NCBI RefSeq assembly: GCF_003144245.1
Contig: NW_020289985.1
Span: forward strand, 62,001 to 126,000
DNA from: Jaminaea rosea
Lineage: Eukaryota > Basidiomycota > Exobasidiomycetes > Microstromatales
DNA: 64,000 bases
Direction: 5' to 3'
This document shows positions 11,045 to 22,834 of the stretch, one piece after another. The position numbers and the translations under genes are program-made. The notes under the pieces are model-generated. The model made no database searches. It was not told where the DNA came from and was given only the letters and a program-made list of their open reading frames with translations. Position 1 is the stretch's first letter, and each line of letters starts with the position of its first letter.

Positions 11045-14000
11045 ATGGCGATAGCCTCTGCTGGACCTTCGCGCCATTTCTTCGAGCCTCAGAAGGGTAG
11101 TGACAAGGATGCGCAGCCCGATCCTCTGATCGGGCTCCTCCCGCCTCCCGGCGCCGCCTCCGAATCCCCCATCCTCCAACGTCTTCGCCGCATCGAAGCA
11201 CGAGCTGCTACCCTCTCCCCAAAGGAGACGCACGAGGGGCGAGCTATATGCGGTGATGATGAGCTGGCATGGCGGGATAGGTCACTGCTATGGAGTCGAG
11301 GTGGACAGGTAATGCGCAGCTTCACCTTTCAGCAGGACGTTGTGCAGGCTTGCTGGGCAAAGATGGGGCCGAGCGGCAGACGACAACGTAATCGACGACG
11401 CAGTCATGGTAGCGATAGCGAGGGCGAGCATCGCTCATCGTTCAGCGCGGCTCAGCGCCGTATGCGAGCTTCGTGGGTAGGAGGCAACGAGTCTGCGAAT
11501 CCGGCCTCTTCATCCTCGTCTTCTACCCCCTCCAACTCTCGCCAACTCGTCGTAATCCTCTCGGACTCTTTCTGGATCTACTACCCCAGCTCAGGTCACG
11601 AGTACACAACGGCGAAGAACTTCAAGCTCGCTCATGCCTGGCCAGCTACAAGCGGGGTATTTCTGCAAAGAAGTCTCGAGGCAGAGGATCATAGGCCCGC
11701 TCAATCCTCCCACGCCTTCGATGCGGCGCCACAGCTCCCGACGCTCTTTTTCCTTGGAGATCACTTGGACGAAGTCACGCCTGTCATGCTGTCTGGCTCT
11801 CTGCCGGCTTTCACCGAAGACGTGCGAGAGACAATCGTGTTCGTGCACGATGAGGGACATATGCGCATTCTCGTGACGGTCAGACCGGAGGCGGGGGAGA
11901 TCAGATTGTATGCCTACAGTATTGGCGCGCCATGCCCATCGGCAGCGTTGCAACCTCCTCAGCAAGCGCACCACTCAGCCTCAATGACCCGCAGCGAGTC
12001 TGCCCCCTCTGTGCCTCCAAAGCTAGGCAAGGGTCGACCATCAATGCCCCGTCGTTCCTCCCGCCTCTCCAGCACAACGGTTGCCACGCTTAAGAGCGGG
12101 TCCGGTCCCTCCGCTCCTCCAATGACACGTCGTCGCAGCTCTCGCTATCCGTCCACCGACTTTGGCACTGGTAACATGTCCCGCATCGAGGAGACGACCT
12201 TCAACCGCAGCGTAGCCGCTGGCATCAGTGCCGCAGGCCCATCCACTTCCTCCGCGGCGGCGGTGGTTCACGCCAGCTCTGCAGCAGCAGCAGCAGCCGC
12301 GTCCAATGTGGCGTCGATGACCACTCTCGAGCAGCAGGAGGATGCAGTCGAGGCGGAGGAGATGGGTCAGATGGTCGAGGGGCTGGCGCGCGGCAAAAGA
12401 AGCATGAATGCTCAGGGAGACGACTCTATCGTGCGCCGGCAGTCCATCAGTAACGCGAATACATCAAGACATCACCGTCGAGTCAGTCAGATGGGACGCA
12501 GCGGGACGCATCCGTATACCACCCCGCGTAACATCAGCGCTAGGCACTCGACGGGGCGAAGGCGCCGGTCTGGGGAGGGGGTGGATCTCGACCTTGACCC
12601 TGTGTCGATGTCAGTCAGGGACGGTACATTCGCTGCAGGAGAGGAGGACTTCTCGCAACGCATGGGTGAGGATCAGGCAACGGCAGCCAGGCTCGTGGAT
12701 CACGCCCTGGGCGAGCATAGCAAGCGGGCGACCCTCCAGCTCATCGACGTCGTACGAGTGGAACCATGGACGGCGGAAGAGGGCAATCAAATCAGCGTCT
12801 TTGTCAATGAGGATGGACAAGTGCTCCACGTCTACTTTCACGCGCAGGGACGGCTTCATTTCCGTACCATGCGCTTTGCATACGCAGGCAAGGACAAAGC
12901 TACTCCTCCCCCGCAGGTGGTCGCGCAAGGCTGTGTGGAAGCTCAAGGAGCGGCTGCAGTTGAGGTTGAAGCAGGACGCAGACAAGTTGTATTGCTCAAC
13001 GAGAAGGGTCAGCTACATCTTTGCCTTGAAGACGATCCCAGCGGGGCAACACTTGCCCTTCGTCTCGATGAAACAAGCCAGGGCTCGTGGCTTCTGACGC
13101 CAACTACGCAACACACCAACCATGGCCCTTCACCCAGCTCCATGGCCTGCGACGACGGCCGAGCGCTCGCCCTCACAATCGCCTCGAGCAGTAACACAAT
13201 CGTTCCGCGCTTAAATTTCGCCTTCTCTCCGCGAGAACCTACGCTATGCCGACTTCTCAGCTCGTCCGAAGTCAGCACGACTGCTGGAGCGCAATTGCGG
13301 CGCAACTGGATCTTGGCACATGGCGATTCGGTGTCAGAGTGGAAGGCGCTGTGGATCGCTCTAGGCGGCAGCGCGTCGGAGCAGAAGGGCTTGGACGAAG
13401 ACGACGAGATGATGGCTCAAATTGATTCATTCGGCCTCTTGCCGCCAGCACCTACCAGAACAGGGCCGGCGACGCTCTATCTGGATTCGTCTCTGCGCGC
13501 AGAGTCGCTGCGACTCCTCTCAATTCTCGACGCTGTTGCTCAGGACTGCAGGCTGGACGTCACATCGAAGGACGTCCCACGGCTCGCAGAGATCATCGTA
13601 CAGCTAGCTGCCGCGTGCGGTGCGCGTCACTACGCCGACTACTGGTCGCTTTTGGTGCCAGCTGCCAGCACGAGCGCTTCTTCACAGCTTGGGGACGTCA
13701 GCTCGTATCCTTCGGACATTTTCCACCTCCTCGAGCGCTCTGTACGCGGCGAGTCGCATCTCGAATTGCTCAACATGAGCGAGAGCCAAGTATCAACCGT
13801 GATGCCCAACTTCTCGCGCATTCTACGCGTCCTGAAGGCCTACAAGGCGCCCATTACCACCCGAAGTCGCCCACTCGGCTCAGACGAAGAGGTCCCCGAC
13901 TCTCTCATCCGCAGCTTCGCAGTCGCCAACGCAATGGTACGCGAAAGTCTCACTCCTTCGCAAATGGATCGCCTCCCCTGGTCACTCTGGTTGCCGCTCC

Positions 14001-16816
14001 GACTCACGCTGCTACGTTGCGCCTCCAATCCCGTCGCCTCCATTTCCGCACCGCTCTGCCGCCTCCTCGAGCGATTCGACCTCGTTCCGCAGCATCGCGA
14101 GACGGCAATCCGCTACAACGCTCCCGAGTCGCTCCGCTCCCTACCTACGTCCGGCCCTCGTCGCCTCGACCCTCTCTCGGCCATGCTGTTCAACAAAGAC
14201 TACCGCCTAGTGGACGTGAGCGAGATGCTCGAGACGCATCGCGTCGCGTACGTCGCGGCTCCCGCAGCGCAGGACAAGAGCGATGAGGAGCTGCGCGAGT
14301 TGGGCCTCAGCCTCGCCCACAATGTTGCCGAGCGCACAAAAGCTTCCTCAGTGGGACGCGGCATGTTCTTCTTCCTCACTCGCCCTTTCCAGCCTACCCT
14401 GCGATGGACCACCCCACCCCTCAATAGACGTATCCTTCTTCGTCCCGCCCAACCGTACCACTTTCCCGAGCCTCGCGCGGAAAGTGTCGAGCTGGACTGG
14501 CCCGAGTTTCACAACGGGGCCGCTTCTGCGCTTGAGATGGTCGTGCAGGGCAAGGAGAAGGTGGACTCGATTTGGTACTTTTCTCAGGGCCAGGGGGAGC
14601 GCAATGCGCGACATGCGGGGCTACTGCTCGGGCTTGGACTCGCCGGACACTTTGAGACTATAGGACAGGTGCACACGTACCGCTACCTCGGAGACAGGCA
14701 CGGCCTTACATCGATTGGCCTACTGCTCGGCCTGTCCGCCACCTTCGCTGGTCGAGGCGACCCGGACGTCCGCTCCCTACTCGCCTGTCATGTCAAGGCT
14801 TTCCTCCCCGAGCATTCTGCAAACCTCGCTCACTCCACCCTCGTCCAAGCTGCGGCACTGCTGGGCACCGGACTACTATTCATGGGCGCCGACGTTTCGC
14901 ACATTGCCGAGGCTCTCTGTGACCAGATTGGCGCGCAGGAAATCGAGACGACAGACCCAACGATGCTGAGCCGCGCCGCCTACTCGCTCTCTGCTGCGCT
15001 GGGAGCAGGGTTGGTGATGCTCGGTCGAGCAAGGAGAGTCGAGGCGCTGACCGTGCGGGATAAGAAGCTCTGCCGTAAGCTCGAGCGATATATGGTGGGT
15101 GCAGGGAGGGATGCGCTTGAAGAGGAGGAAGTGAGCGATTTGCATTGGCGCGTGGATGAGCGCATCACGTCTTCGACTGCTGCTGTGGCGTACGCGCTCT
15201 TCTTCCTCAAGAGCAACCAGGGCGATGCAGCCCGCGCTATACCCATGCCGAAGGATTTGGTGGAGCTCGATGCGTTGCGCCCGGACATCCTGCTCGTCCA
15301 CTCGGTGGCCCGCAATTTGATCATGTGGGAGGCTGTGCAGCCTACAACCGACTGGCTGGACGGTGTTCTGCCTACCTTTTTACGCAACGACGCCAAACTC
15401 GGCGCCCACGCTACGCAAGTCAAGGTGAACCTGATCGCCGGCGCTTGCCTCGCGCTCAGCTTCAAGTACGCAGGATCGGCAAGCACAGACGCCAAGCGCC
15501 TTCTTTTATCTGTGTACCACGACCTCGAGGGACGTGCGAATAAGACCAGCCAAGTCAGCTACGACGGTCGTATCCTCCACTCGACTCTGCGCTCCTCTTC
15601 CGACCTCATCGCGCTTGCGCTATCCATTATTCTCGCCGGGACTGGTGACCTGGACCTACTCAAGATCCTCCGGCCCGCCCACGCCCGTATTCCCAGCTCA
15701 GAACCCTACGGCAGCCATATGGCTGTGCACATGGCTCTTGGCCTGCTCTTCCTCGGCGGTGGGCGCCTCACGCTCGGCACATCGGACGCGGCCGTTGCGG
15801 CTATGCTCATCGCCTTCTATCCGCGCTTCCCAACGAAGGCAACGGACAATCGCTCCCATCTACAGGCCTACCGCCACCTCTGGGTGCTGGCGGTGGAGCC
15901 GAGACTGGTCGTCACGCAAGATGTCGCGTCGGGCGAGATGGCTGCCGTGCCTGTCCGTGTGAGAGGGCAGGAGCCTGTCATGACGCCCTTCCAGCTGCCC
16001 GATCTCGGCAAGAGCGCTAAGTTGGAGCTCGACTCGGATCGATACGAGAACACGGCCCTCGAGTCTGCGAGCCAGGCGACTCGCCAGCGGCTGCTACTCA
16101 AGCACAAGGAGGGCTATTTGGATTACTCGCGCGATCCGATGGGGCATCGGACTGCTATGGCGAGGGAGCTGGCCGCGGAGAGGGGTAATGTGGGGCCAGA
16201 AAGTAGCGGCGTGTTGGCGGCGAGTGGTGAAGGTGAGGACGCGACGATGTCGGCACACCTGCGCCTCCTGGCTGCTCACACGAGTGGCGACGACAGAGTA
16301 GCCTCGGCGCTGCGCGAAAGCATCGACCGTAATGCGTCGCAGCTGCTGCCATTCGCGATCGCAAAGGGTCAGCTCGTGGACGGAGGGGATGCACGAGACT
16401 GGGCTTGGACTCCGCGCTTCCTTGCGCTGCTTGGTCTGCCCACTGAGCCTGGCTTGGAGGCGGCGCTCGCTTCTTTGCGTAAAGGAGCGCGCGAAAAACT
16501 GAACAGCGAGGAGATGCGCAGCGCCATCCTCAGAGTCATCAGAGGCGAGACGGTCATGGGGGCGTGCAATGGGGACACGAAGACGATCGAACGCTTGGCC
16601 GACTCGCTTTCAGCTCTTGCTCCCCGTAACACCGTAGACGAGCTCGTCCGGCTGCGCGGCATGATGAAGACGATGCTGTCCGAGCTGACAGCTGCGGAGC
16701 CAGACGCTGCAGGAGACGAAAGCGTCATTGACGCACTGGTGGACGTCGGACGAGCGGCTACGGGTGGAGACGTCGACGAGCAGCTGCTCAGGGCGATGGC
16801 AATGGCGGAGCTTTGA
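11045..16816 (+). CDS. APC1: Anaphase-promoting complex subunit 1 (APC1/Cut4/BimE)
   Basis: This is a single uninterrupted 1923-aa protein when started at 11045 ('MAIASAGPSRHFFEP'). An in-frame ATG at 10772 would run into the SEC12 start region and adds no conserved sequence. APC1 is the largest scaffold of the nuclear E3 ubiquitin ligase that drives anaphase and mitotic exit. The N-terminal half is a WD40-like region ('LWSRGGQVMRSFTF', 'LVVILSDSFWIYYP') broken by Ser/Arg-rich disordered inserts (about residues 290-520). From about residue 1195 there are proteasome/cyclosome repeats: 'AGLLLGLGLAGHF', 'HGLTSIGLLLGLSA', 'STLVQAAALLGTGLLFMG', 'AAYSLSAALGAGLVMLG' and 'SHMAVHMALGLLFLGGG'. Their order and length match APC1. 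The C-terminal part is less conserved. Confidence 0.93.
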   Translation: MAIASAGPSRHFFEPQKGSDKDAQPDPLIGLLPPPGAASESPILQRLRRIEARAATLSPKETHEGRAICGDDELAWRDRSLLWSRGGQVMRSFTFQQDVVQACWAKMGPSGRRQRNRRRSHGSDSEGEHRSSFSAAQRRMRASWVGGNESANPASSSSSSTPSNSRQLVVILSDSFWIYYPSSGHEYTTAKNFKLAHAWPATSGVFLQRSLEAEDHRPAQSSHAFDAAPQLPTLFFLGDHLDEVTPVMLSGSLPAFTEDVRETIVFVHDEGHMRILVTVRPEAGEIRLYAYSIGAPCPSAALQPPQQAHHSASMTRSESAPSVPPKLGKGRPSMPRRSSRLSSTTVATLKSGSGPSAPPMTRRRSSRYPSTDFGTGNMSRIEETTFNRSVAAGISAAGPSTSSAAAVVHASSAAAAAAASNVASMTTLEQQEDAVEAEEMGQMVEGLARGKRSMNAQGDDSIVRRQSISNANTSRHHRRVSQMGRSGTHPYTTPRNISARHSTGRRRRSGEGVDLDLDPVSMSVRDGTFAAGEEDFSQRMGEDQATAARLVDHALGEHSKRATLQLIDVVRVEPWTAEEGNQISVFVNEDGQVLHVYFHAQGRLHFRTMRFAYAGKDKATPPPQVVAQGCVEAQGAAAVEVEAGRRQVVLLNEKGQLHLCLEDDPSGATLALRLDETSQGSWLLTPTTQHTNHGPSPSSMACDDGRALALTIASSSNTIVPRLNFAFSPREPTLCRLLSSSEVSTTAGAQLRRNWILAHGDSVSEWKALWIALGGSASEQKGLDEDDEMMAQIDSFGLLPPAPTRTGPATLYLDSSLRAESLRLLSILDAVAQDCRLDVTSKDVPRLAEIIVQLAAACGARHYADYWSLLVPAASTSASSQLGDVSSYPSDIFHLLERSVRGESHLELLNMSESQVSTVMPNFSRILRVLKAYKAPITTRSRPLGSDEEVPDSLIRSFAVANAMVRESLTPSQMDRLPWSLWLPLRLTLLRCASNPVASISAPLCRLLERFDLVPQHRETAIRYNAPESLRSLPTSGPRRLDPLSAMLFNKDYRLVDVSEMLETHRVAYVAAPAAQDKSDEELRELGLSLAHNVAERTKASSVGRGMFFFLTRPFQPTLRWTTPPLNRRILLRPAQPYHFPEPRAESVELDWPEFHNGAASALEMVVQGKEKVDSIWYFSQGQGERNARHAGLLLGLGLAGHFETIGQVHTYRYLGDRHGLTSIGLLLGLSATFAGRGDPDVRSLLACHVKAFLPEHSANLAHSTLVQAAALLGTGLLFMGADVSHIAEALCDQIGAQEIETTDPTMLSRAAYSLSAALGAGLVMLGRARRVEALTVRDKKLCRKLERYMVGAGRDALEEEEVSDLHWRVDERITSSTAAVAYALFFLKSNQGDAARAIPMPKDLVELDALRPDILLVHSVARNLIMWEAVQPTTDWLDGVLPTFLRNDAKLGAHATQVKVNLIAGACLALSFKYAGSASTDAKRLLLSVYHDLEGRANKTSQVSYDGRILHSTLRSSSDLIALALSIILAGTGDLDLLKILRPAHARIPSSEPYGSHMAVHMALGLLFLGGGRLTLGTSDAAVAAMLIAFYPRFPTKATDNRSHLQAYRHLWVLAVEPRLVVTQDVASGEMAAVPVRVRGQEPVMTPFQLPDLGKSAKLELDSDRYENTALESASQATRQRLLLKHKEGYLDYSRDPMGHRTAMARELAAERGNVGPESSGVLAASGEGEDATMSAHLRLLAAHTSGDDRVASALRESIDRNASQLLPFAIAKGQLVDGGDARDWAWTPRFLALLGLPTEPGLEAALASLRKGAREKLNSEEMRSAILRVIRGETVMGACNGDTKTIERLADSLSALAPRNTVDELVRLRGMMKTMLSELTAAEPDAAGDESVIDALVDVGRAATGGDVDEQLLRAMAMAEL

Positions 16817-17341
16817 GCGGCGGCGCAGGGCGTCTTAGGCGAATATATCCAGGAGGAGATTGAACCGTCGGGGAGCATACTCTCTCCGTCCTCGCAATGC
16901 AATGACGGTGCAGCCTGGCTACGGCGCGCCTGGTCCTGTCTGCGCGAGCGCCATTGCGCCTTTGAAAAGTTACGAGACTCTGTCCTGGAATCAGTCATTG
17001 GCTGTGACCAACAAGCGTGAACATGGAGGCAGTATCAACCGATGCTTGGATTTATAGCTCTTCACGGGGTAAAGAGCAAAGCACTTCTCTCGACGGCGGG
17101 CGTCGGCAAATCTGTTGTCGAGACTGCTTTTGCCCATCGCCGCCAACTCGGCGCACGGGACCATCCTCGGAGTCGCAGCATGGATTCGCAGCATCCGCGT
17201 CCTTTCTCTCTTCTTCTCACCTCGATCCAGCTTGTACCAATCCCACGTCGCGCTGGACCCTCTCTTGGCACCTATCATCACGCCTCAGTCGAAGCAGCGC
17301 TTGCCGCAACGTCAAGCAGCAGCGTCTTGCGGCTGCTTCGA
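16817..17341. other. Convergent intergenic region, 525 bp
   Basis: This is 3' flank between APC1 (plus) and family copy A (minus). It contains short frames on both strands but nothing with recognisable protein features. I see no RNA gene in it. Confidence 0.5.
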
Positions 17342-19790
17342 TCACCCAAGCCCCCAGCGATGATGCCCAGCGTCTCTCATTGGGTCTCTATGGAACGTGG
17401 TACTATGTGTGTATGTGGATATCGATGTGACTCTATCAACCTCTGCCGGCCGGAGCGAGAGGGCGTCGCCGCCTCGCCAGCTACTCCCGCTCGACGGCCC
17501 TGCCTCCTCGCCCTCGCCCGCAGCCTTCCCTTTGCCCTTCACTCCAGCCTTGCTGCCCCCAACGGCCTTGCTGCTCCCCTCGGCCTTGCTCGCCCCTCCC
17601 ACACTGCCGCTTGCCTCTGCCGCCGCAAGCTGCTTCTCAAACTCCCGGACCGCCTCGACAACCCTGGGCGTGACAACTCCCTTGCCATCGACCCATTCCT
17701 CCTTCACTCGGTCTCACCATTGGAACTTCTCCTTGCGTGGAACGACCCTGGCCCGCACTGTCGCTCCCTCGCCCTCTTGCTGGGGGAGCCAAGCAGGCGT
17801 CGACACAGAAGGAATTCCCATGATATTCTTGAACTTGCTGGATGAAGCCAACATCTTGTATTCGCCCTTTATAAGCAGATCGTATTGATCTTGCTTACTC
17901 AGGTTGCGCTCCTTGACCGAGTGTCTTGCTGGCGGAGGCTTCTTGGCCAGGAAGAAGGCGTCGTCGATCAGGGTTCGCAGGCCCTTTACGTCGATCTTGT
18001 CCATCTCGGTCCAAGAAGATGGTGATGCGACCTCCTGCTGTCGAACGATGGAATAGAACAGCTCGTTCCGTTCCAAGTCCAACGCCAGCACCACATCGAC
18101 TGCGTCCTCCTGGCAGGATCCAGGACCTTTTTTGGGCGCGGCCACGGTGAACGAGCTCGTCCCGCTTCCAGGCTGGAAGGTCTGCACGTGCCAGCCCTTC
18201 TTTTCGCCCTCGATGTACGCGGTCCTCCTGAGCGTGCAAGTAAGCAGGTTTACTGCCTGCAGGTATTGCTCGCTCGACCACGAAGCGGGCCGATCCCTGA
18301 GGTCGGTCGGGACGGTCACATCGAGACCGGGCGGCGGGAGGAGGGACGAGGCTTTGCCCATGTGATCGCGCAGGAGGCCAATGAAGCGGCTGGTGACGTG
18401 AGGGACCATTTTAAGCGGTGGCAGCGTAGGATCGCGCGGCGACCGGCTACCTCGACGACTATGTCCCAGCGCGAGAGAAAGAGGGCGTCCTCAATCGAAC
18501 CCATGAGCGGGAGGGCGTGCTGCTTCTCACGGGGTGACACCCTGACCAGCGCAAGGCTCTTGACGGGAAGGTTGTTGACGTCGAGGTCCTTCCAAACCGC
18601 TTGAGGGAGCTCGATCCGGTTGTGCGCTCCATCGTCGAGCAGGAGGCGAGGAAAGAGGAGCATAGCGTGGCGGGTGGGAGGCGCGTTTGGCCCCGCCGTG
18701 TTGACGTCCCGCCAAAGAGTGAAATACACCCCCTCGCGGCCAATGACCTCGAGGATGGCCGCCCGCTCTGCCGCTGTAGAGACTTTGGAGGGGTCTGCAA
18801 GATTTCCCAGAGTGATGCCCGTAGTGAAGCAGCTGGTTGAGTTGAGACCGACGCTGCCGGGAAGGGGAGGGCCAAGGGCGGCGACGTTGGCGGCGGCGAA
18901 CGTGGCGACGAGGCGGAAGGCGTGTCGATGGATCGACAGGAGCGCCTCACAAGTGATCAGGAGCGCGTTGAGGATGACTTTGTCTGGGACCGCCGGTTTG
19001 GCGCCGAGCTCCTTCTGCAAAGCTGGCCACTGCTTCCTAATGAAGACATCAGTGGCGGCGGGGTCCCTTGACTTGCACAGCGCCTACCTTCCTTGTGTTC
19101 AGGGCGATGCTGTGAGCGAGACAAACAAGGCATTTTTACCTCCTTGCATCGCGTGCGTGCTGCAGCGACCTGACCCGGCTGTGGAGCGTGATGCGGATGT
19201 CGAAGTCGCTCGTGCCAGCTTTTGGGCGAGCAGGATATGTCAGCCTGGAGCGTGGTCATGTTCACGAGCTTTCGTCATCTCCTCACCCGGCACGAAGCAG
19301 CCGCTCGGGCGATCATTAAGAGGGAGCTTGCTGAGGTGTATGTATGCCATGGGATCGTGTGTGTCCTCCCTGGCGGTATAGGTGATGTCTTGAAGATCAT
19401 GGAGTGAATGCAGTTTGCTATCTTGATTGACGAGCTGAGTGAACAGTATCTTGAAAGCTGGAGAGGAGAGCAACGCAAGAATGAAGGGCATGACCTCGAA
19501 CCCGTGCGACGGCATGCTGAGACCAGCAGCGACGGCTGTGTCCAGCTGCTATGCGAAGCTCGATGCCATCCCTTGGTGTACGCCGGATCGCGGGATCTTG
19601 ATGAAGTAGATCTCTTCTTCGGCCGTTTCTGTGTCGCGCAAGGTAGCAGAGTGCCACTCGCTTTAGCGTCAATGGCAAGCAGCTTGAGTCCGCAGCTCAG
19701 CACTCACCTTCTTGGTGTCAAGATCTATCTCGACTTTGAAGTAGCCGTCTCCAATGACCGTATCATTGCTTCCTCCTAACGATGCTCTCT
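17342..19790 (-). pseudogene. Unknown gene family, copy A (probably broken)
   Basis: Blocks on the minus strand match the cluster at 49.9-54.2 kb. They are: an acidic first exon (about 19780-19708, '..DGYFKVEIDLDTKK'); a second exon whose acceptor (CACAG|AAACGG) aligns with copies C and D; 'ILALLSSPAFKILFTQLVNQ'; an exon end at 'CFVPG' with the same phase-1 donor; a middle block 'PLPGSVGLNSTSCF' (18316-19020); and the C-terminal module (17714-18409, 'VDVVLALDLERNELFYS'), followed by a tail rich in Lys, Gly and Ala. A 54-nt GT-AG intron plausibly removes one TGA near 17710. An in-frame TAG in exon 2 (near 19567) and a frame change near 18410 remain unexplained, so I call it a pseudogene. It could still be expressed if it has unusual introns. 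I recognise no domain, signal peptide or membrane segment. Confidence 0.5.
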
Positions 19791-21022
19791 CATCGTAGGT
19801 GCAATGGTTCGATCAACTGCGAGCGAGTAACGGCGATACTGAGGCCAACGTGGAGCCAATGCCTTCTCCGCCTCGCGCGCAGTCCAGCTGGAAAGACGCA
19901 GCTGCGTGCGCGAGCGAGCGATTGAGCGACCTCTCGCTCAATGGACATTCGCAAGGCTGGCCTGTTAGGGTGAGGCGAAGGCTGGCATTGCGAGGGTTGC
20001 GCTGCTCGACCTAAAGTGATGAAGCTGACGTGACATCTTGTTTGGTGAGGACGCGTCGCGTACTTTGTGAGTCGCACGAACAGAGCAGAGGATGTACTGT
20101 GTCAGTAGCAAGCCTCTTCCTCACTGCCTGCCCAGCATCACTTACCCGTGCCTTCCTTGAGAGGTGTTGTCCGTCCTGAGGTGATCCGCTGCTTGGCGAA
20201 GGTGTGATGGACATCTCGCCTGCACGGTTCATGAGAGCAGCAACGAGCGCTGGTGAAGGTACCGGAGCCGTGGCTGAGGAGCTGAGCAAGAGCATATAGA
20301 ATCGATGGTTCGACTTTGAGTAGACTTGCCCTTGGTTTCGCGGGGTTGGGCCTTGTGGTGGCCGCTCTGATTCGACGAGTGGAAGGACGACGATATCTGC
20401 AGGGTGCAGTAGAGCCGCGGGAGTCAGTGCAGGCTCGTTACTCGTCATCGAGTGGATGCACCTCACCTTGTGCTTCGAGATTATCCATTCCCACCCTGCT
20501 GAGCACTCCCTCCAAGCATCGCTGACTCGACTGCCTGCCTTTCCTTTGTCTACATCACAAGTTCAAGGCAAGCTGCGGGACTACCACGCTCGCCGTGGTG
20601 ACGGGGTGCACTCGGGGGTGAGAGTGGTACCGGAGGAAGGAAGAGACAGGCCGGTAGCCAAGCAGCGAGGGAGGTGATGATTGGATGGAGCGTTTGGCCA
20701 ACCTCATCTCGCTCTTCGGGTGTTGGTTCAGCCGCACGCTCAGCCCACTCGCGCTGGCCCCGCACTTTGACCCTGACGGCGCTCCTCCGCCTCCGGTTGC
20801 CGCTCCCGCTCGAGCTCGAGGTGCACGAGCCAGGCAATGTTCAATTCTTTTCGACCTCAAAGCCTTCAATCACGCGTGCGCTCTACGACAGCCATCGTAT
20901 TGCATCAGTACAAAAAGATACCGTGCGGATGAGGTGCGCGCGACGCTACCTTGCTTCGAGCCTTGTCCAGGCGAGCAATGAGCGCTGTCTCATTTCTCCA
21001 ATGTCTCGATTCCCCACGTCGC
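19791..21022. other. Intergenic region, 1.2 kb, with possible minus-strand relic exon
   Basis: No convincing gene is seen. A minus-strand frame (about 20466-20155) ends at a consensus donor GTAAGT (near 20148) and contains '..NHRFYMLLLSSS..', which faintly recalls the second exon of the unknown family. The similarity is too weak to assign. The rest contains overlapping short frames only. Confidence 0.3.
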
Positions 21023-22834
21023 TCACTGCCTGACAAAAGCCTGCTTGTGCTCTTTCTTCAGAGTCGAGGTGTGTAGCTTCTCGCCCGAGTCAGAGCGATA
21101 GAAGTTGATGATGAGCTCCTTGGCGCTTTTGAAGGTGAATGAAGCGTAGGAGAAGGAGGTGTCGTATGCGAATGCATTATAAGACTGCTTCTCTCCCACT
21201 CTCGTCAGACCCTCGATATTGCCGGTCCCGCCAGATACAACATACATGGGCGCCTTTGGGTTGTTGAGGCCTGCGGGGTCGGCGGTGTTGTTGTAAACGC
21301 CTCCAGCAGTTGCTTGCGAGTTGTGCACATGTCCGAAGACAGCGACGTCGACTCCGTACTTGTAGAGGGTAGGCTCGAAGGCCTTGCGGCAGGGCTCGCA
21401 GTTCTGCTTCGAGCCGCCCGTCGAGTACCAGGGGCGATGGCCGGCCACGACGACCCAAGGCGTGACTGTGCGGTCAACGCTACTGAGGTCGGCATCGAGC
21501 CACTCAAGCTGCTGACCCATAGCTCCGATCGGACCACCGTTGAGGTTGGTGCCAGGGCCATCAGGGGCCGATGGGAAGTCAGTCTCGGTGTTGATCATGG
21601 CGACATGGAGGGAACCGTAGTCGAAGCTATACCAGAAGGGTGGCTCGGCGAGCGTCTTGGCCTTGTTGGCTGCCTGTTGAGCGCTGTTGTTCTTGGAGAC
21701 AGAGCCGTAGCCGTGGGGCATCGTCTTGCCAAATCGGTTCATGAAGTCGCTGAAATTGCGCTGGCCGGCCGGGCAGAGCTGCGTTTGCCCGGGCACTTCA
21801 GAACAGTCGACTCTACGGGCCCAACAAGGGAGCTCTGGTCAGCGGTGGCTTCCACGAGCGTAGTGTACATTTCGTGAATACTTGCTCATGATTCCCAGGG
21901 CTGGCTTGATATCCCTTGCGACGTGCAATGGGCGAAAGCTGCTCGTAGAACTGCTCGAGGATGGCTTGGTAGGCCGCGCTGCCGTCACCCAGGTTCTTTG
22001 GCTTCTCATACCCTGCGGCGAGGGCGAGATGGAGGTCAAGGAGAGGTGTGAAAAGTCAGTGGATGTTTCTATCACGAGCTACGCCCCTTCTACTTACAGT
22101 CGTCGGCGTAGGCAAAGTCACTACGGTGGGTGAAAGATGGCTAGTCAGCCTGACGCGTGCCTGACGCGTACTGCGGCCACTTCCGTGCCCTACTCACCCG
22201 GGGTGCAAAATGAGCTCATAGTCGTCAATGGTCTTGGCGAGAGCTCCGATCGTGGTGTGATTGAGAGCGGGCTGGATCTTCGGGATCTCATCCCTCTTGC
22301 TCTTGTCATCGTGAGGCAGCGTGTAGCCATCCTCGCCGTACACACCCAAGTCAATGATCGTGTTGAGCGTAAACGGCGTCTTGTCACCGGCAACGCGGCC
22401 ACTCTGGAAGAAGTCAGTCGAGCTGTTGGTGCTGCGAATCTTGTAGAAGTACTTGGTGGCAGGCTTGAGGTTGTTGAGAATGACAGAGTTTGACCACGTT
22501 CTGGAGGTAGGGTAGGTGATGGACGAGTCCGAGCAGGACGACATGGTGAGCTTGCCAGGCGAAAGGCCGTAGTCAACGCATGGCTGAGACTGCTTCTCGT
22601 ACGTATTCCAGCCCACGGACATGGCTGCGAGAGTGCGCGTGAAGCGCGAGAGGTCAGCGCAGGATAGCAGAATAAGGGACCCCGCGTCTGCTCACCTCGA
22701 GGGCCATAGAGGGCGATACGCTGCTGGACAGGCGTCGTCTTGTCCTTCGGGATCGGAGGATAGCTAGCTGCGGCCCATGTCTGGCCGATCAGACAGCAGA
22801 GGAGGGCAAGAAGGAGGGGAGCGGCACGCATCAT
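21023..22834 (-). CDS. Secreted purple acid phosphatase-like metallophosphatase
   Basis: Five exons: 22834-22696, 22624-22198, 22120-22098 (23 nt), 22012 to about 21880, and about 21812 to 21023. The enzyme hydrolyses phosphate monoesters outside the cell or in the secretory pathway. An N-terminal signal peptide (residues 1-22, 'LLLALLCCLIGQTWA') is followed by an N-terminal fibronectin-like domain ('MSVGWNTYEK'). The metal-binding motifs come in family order: 'IIDLGVYGEDG', 'GDFAYADDW' (completed by splicing), 'GNHE', 'VVAGHRPWYSTG' and 'VFGHVHNSQA'. The C-terminal 'YNAFAYDTSFSYASFTF' strand is also typical. Junctions 1-3 are certain by phase. The donor after GNHE is uncertain because no strong GT site lies at the expected place. 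Several N-x-S/T sites suit secretion. Confidence 0.88.

Noticed and set aside
17700-17760. TGA at about 17710 in copy A as a disabling stop
   Set aside because: A 54-nt GTGAGA...CCCAG intron covers it and joins 'KFQW' to 'VVEAVREFEKQL', matching copy C, so this stop is probably intronic; the other breaks in copy A remain.
19799-20330. GGTTCGA sequences resembling tRNA B-boxes (near 19806 and 20306)
   Set aside because: No matching A-box, acceptor stem or anticodon arm could be folded around them; no tRNA gene was found in the window.
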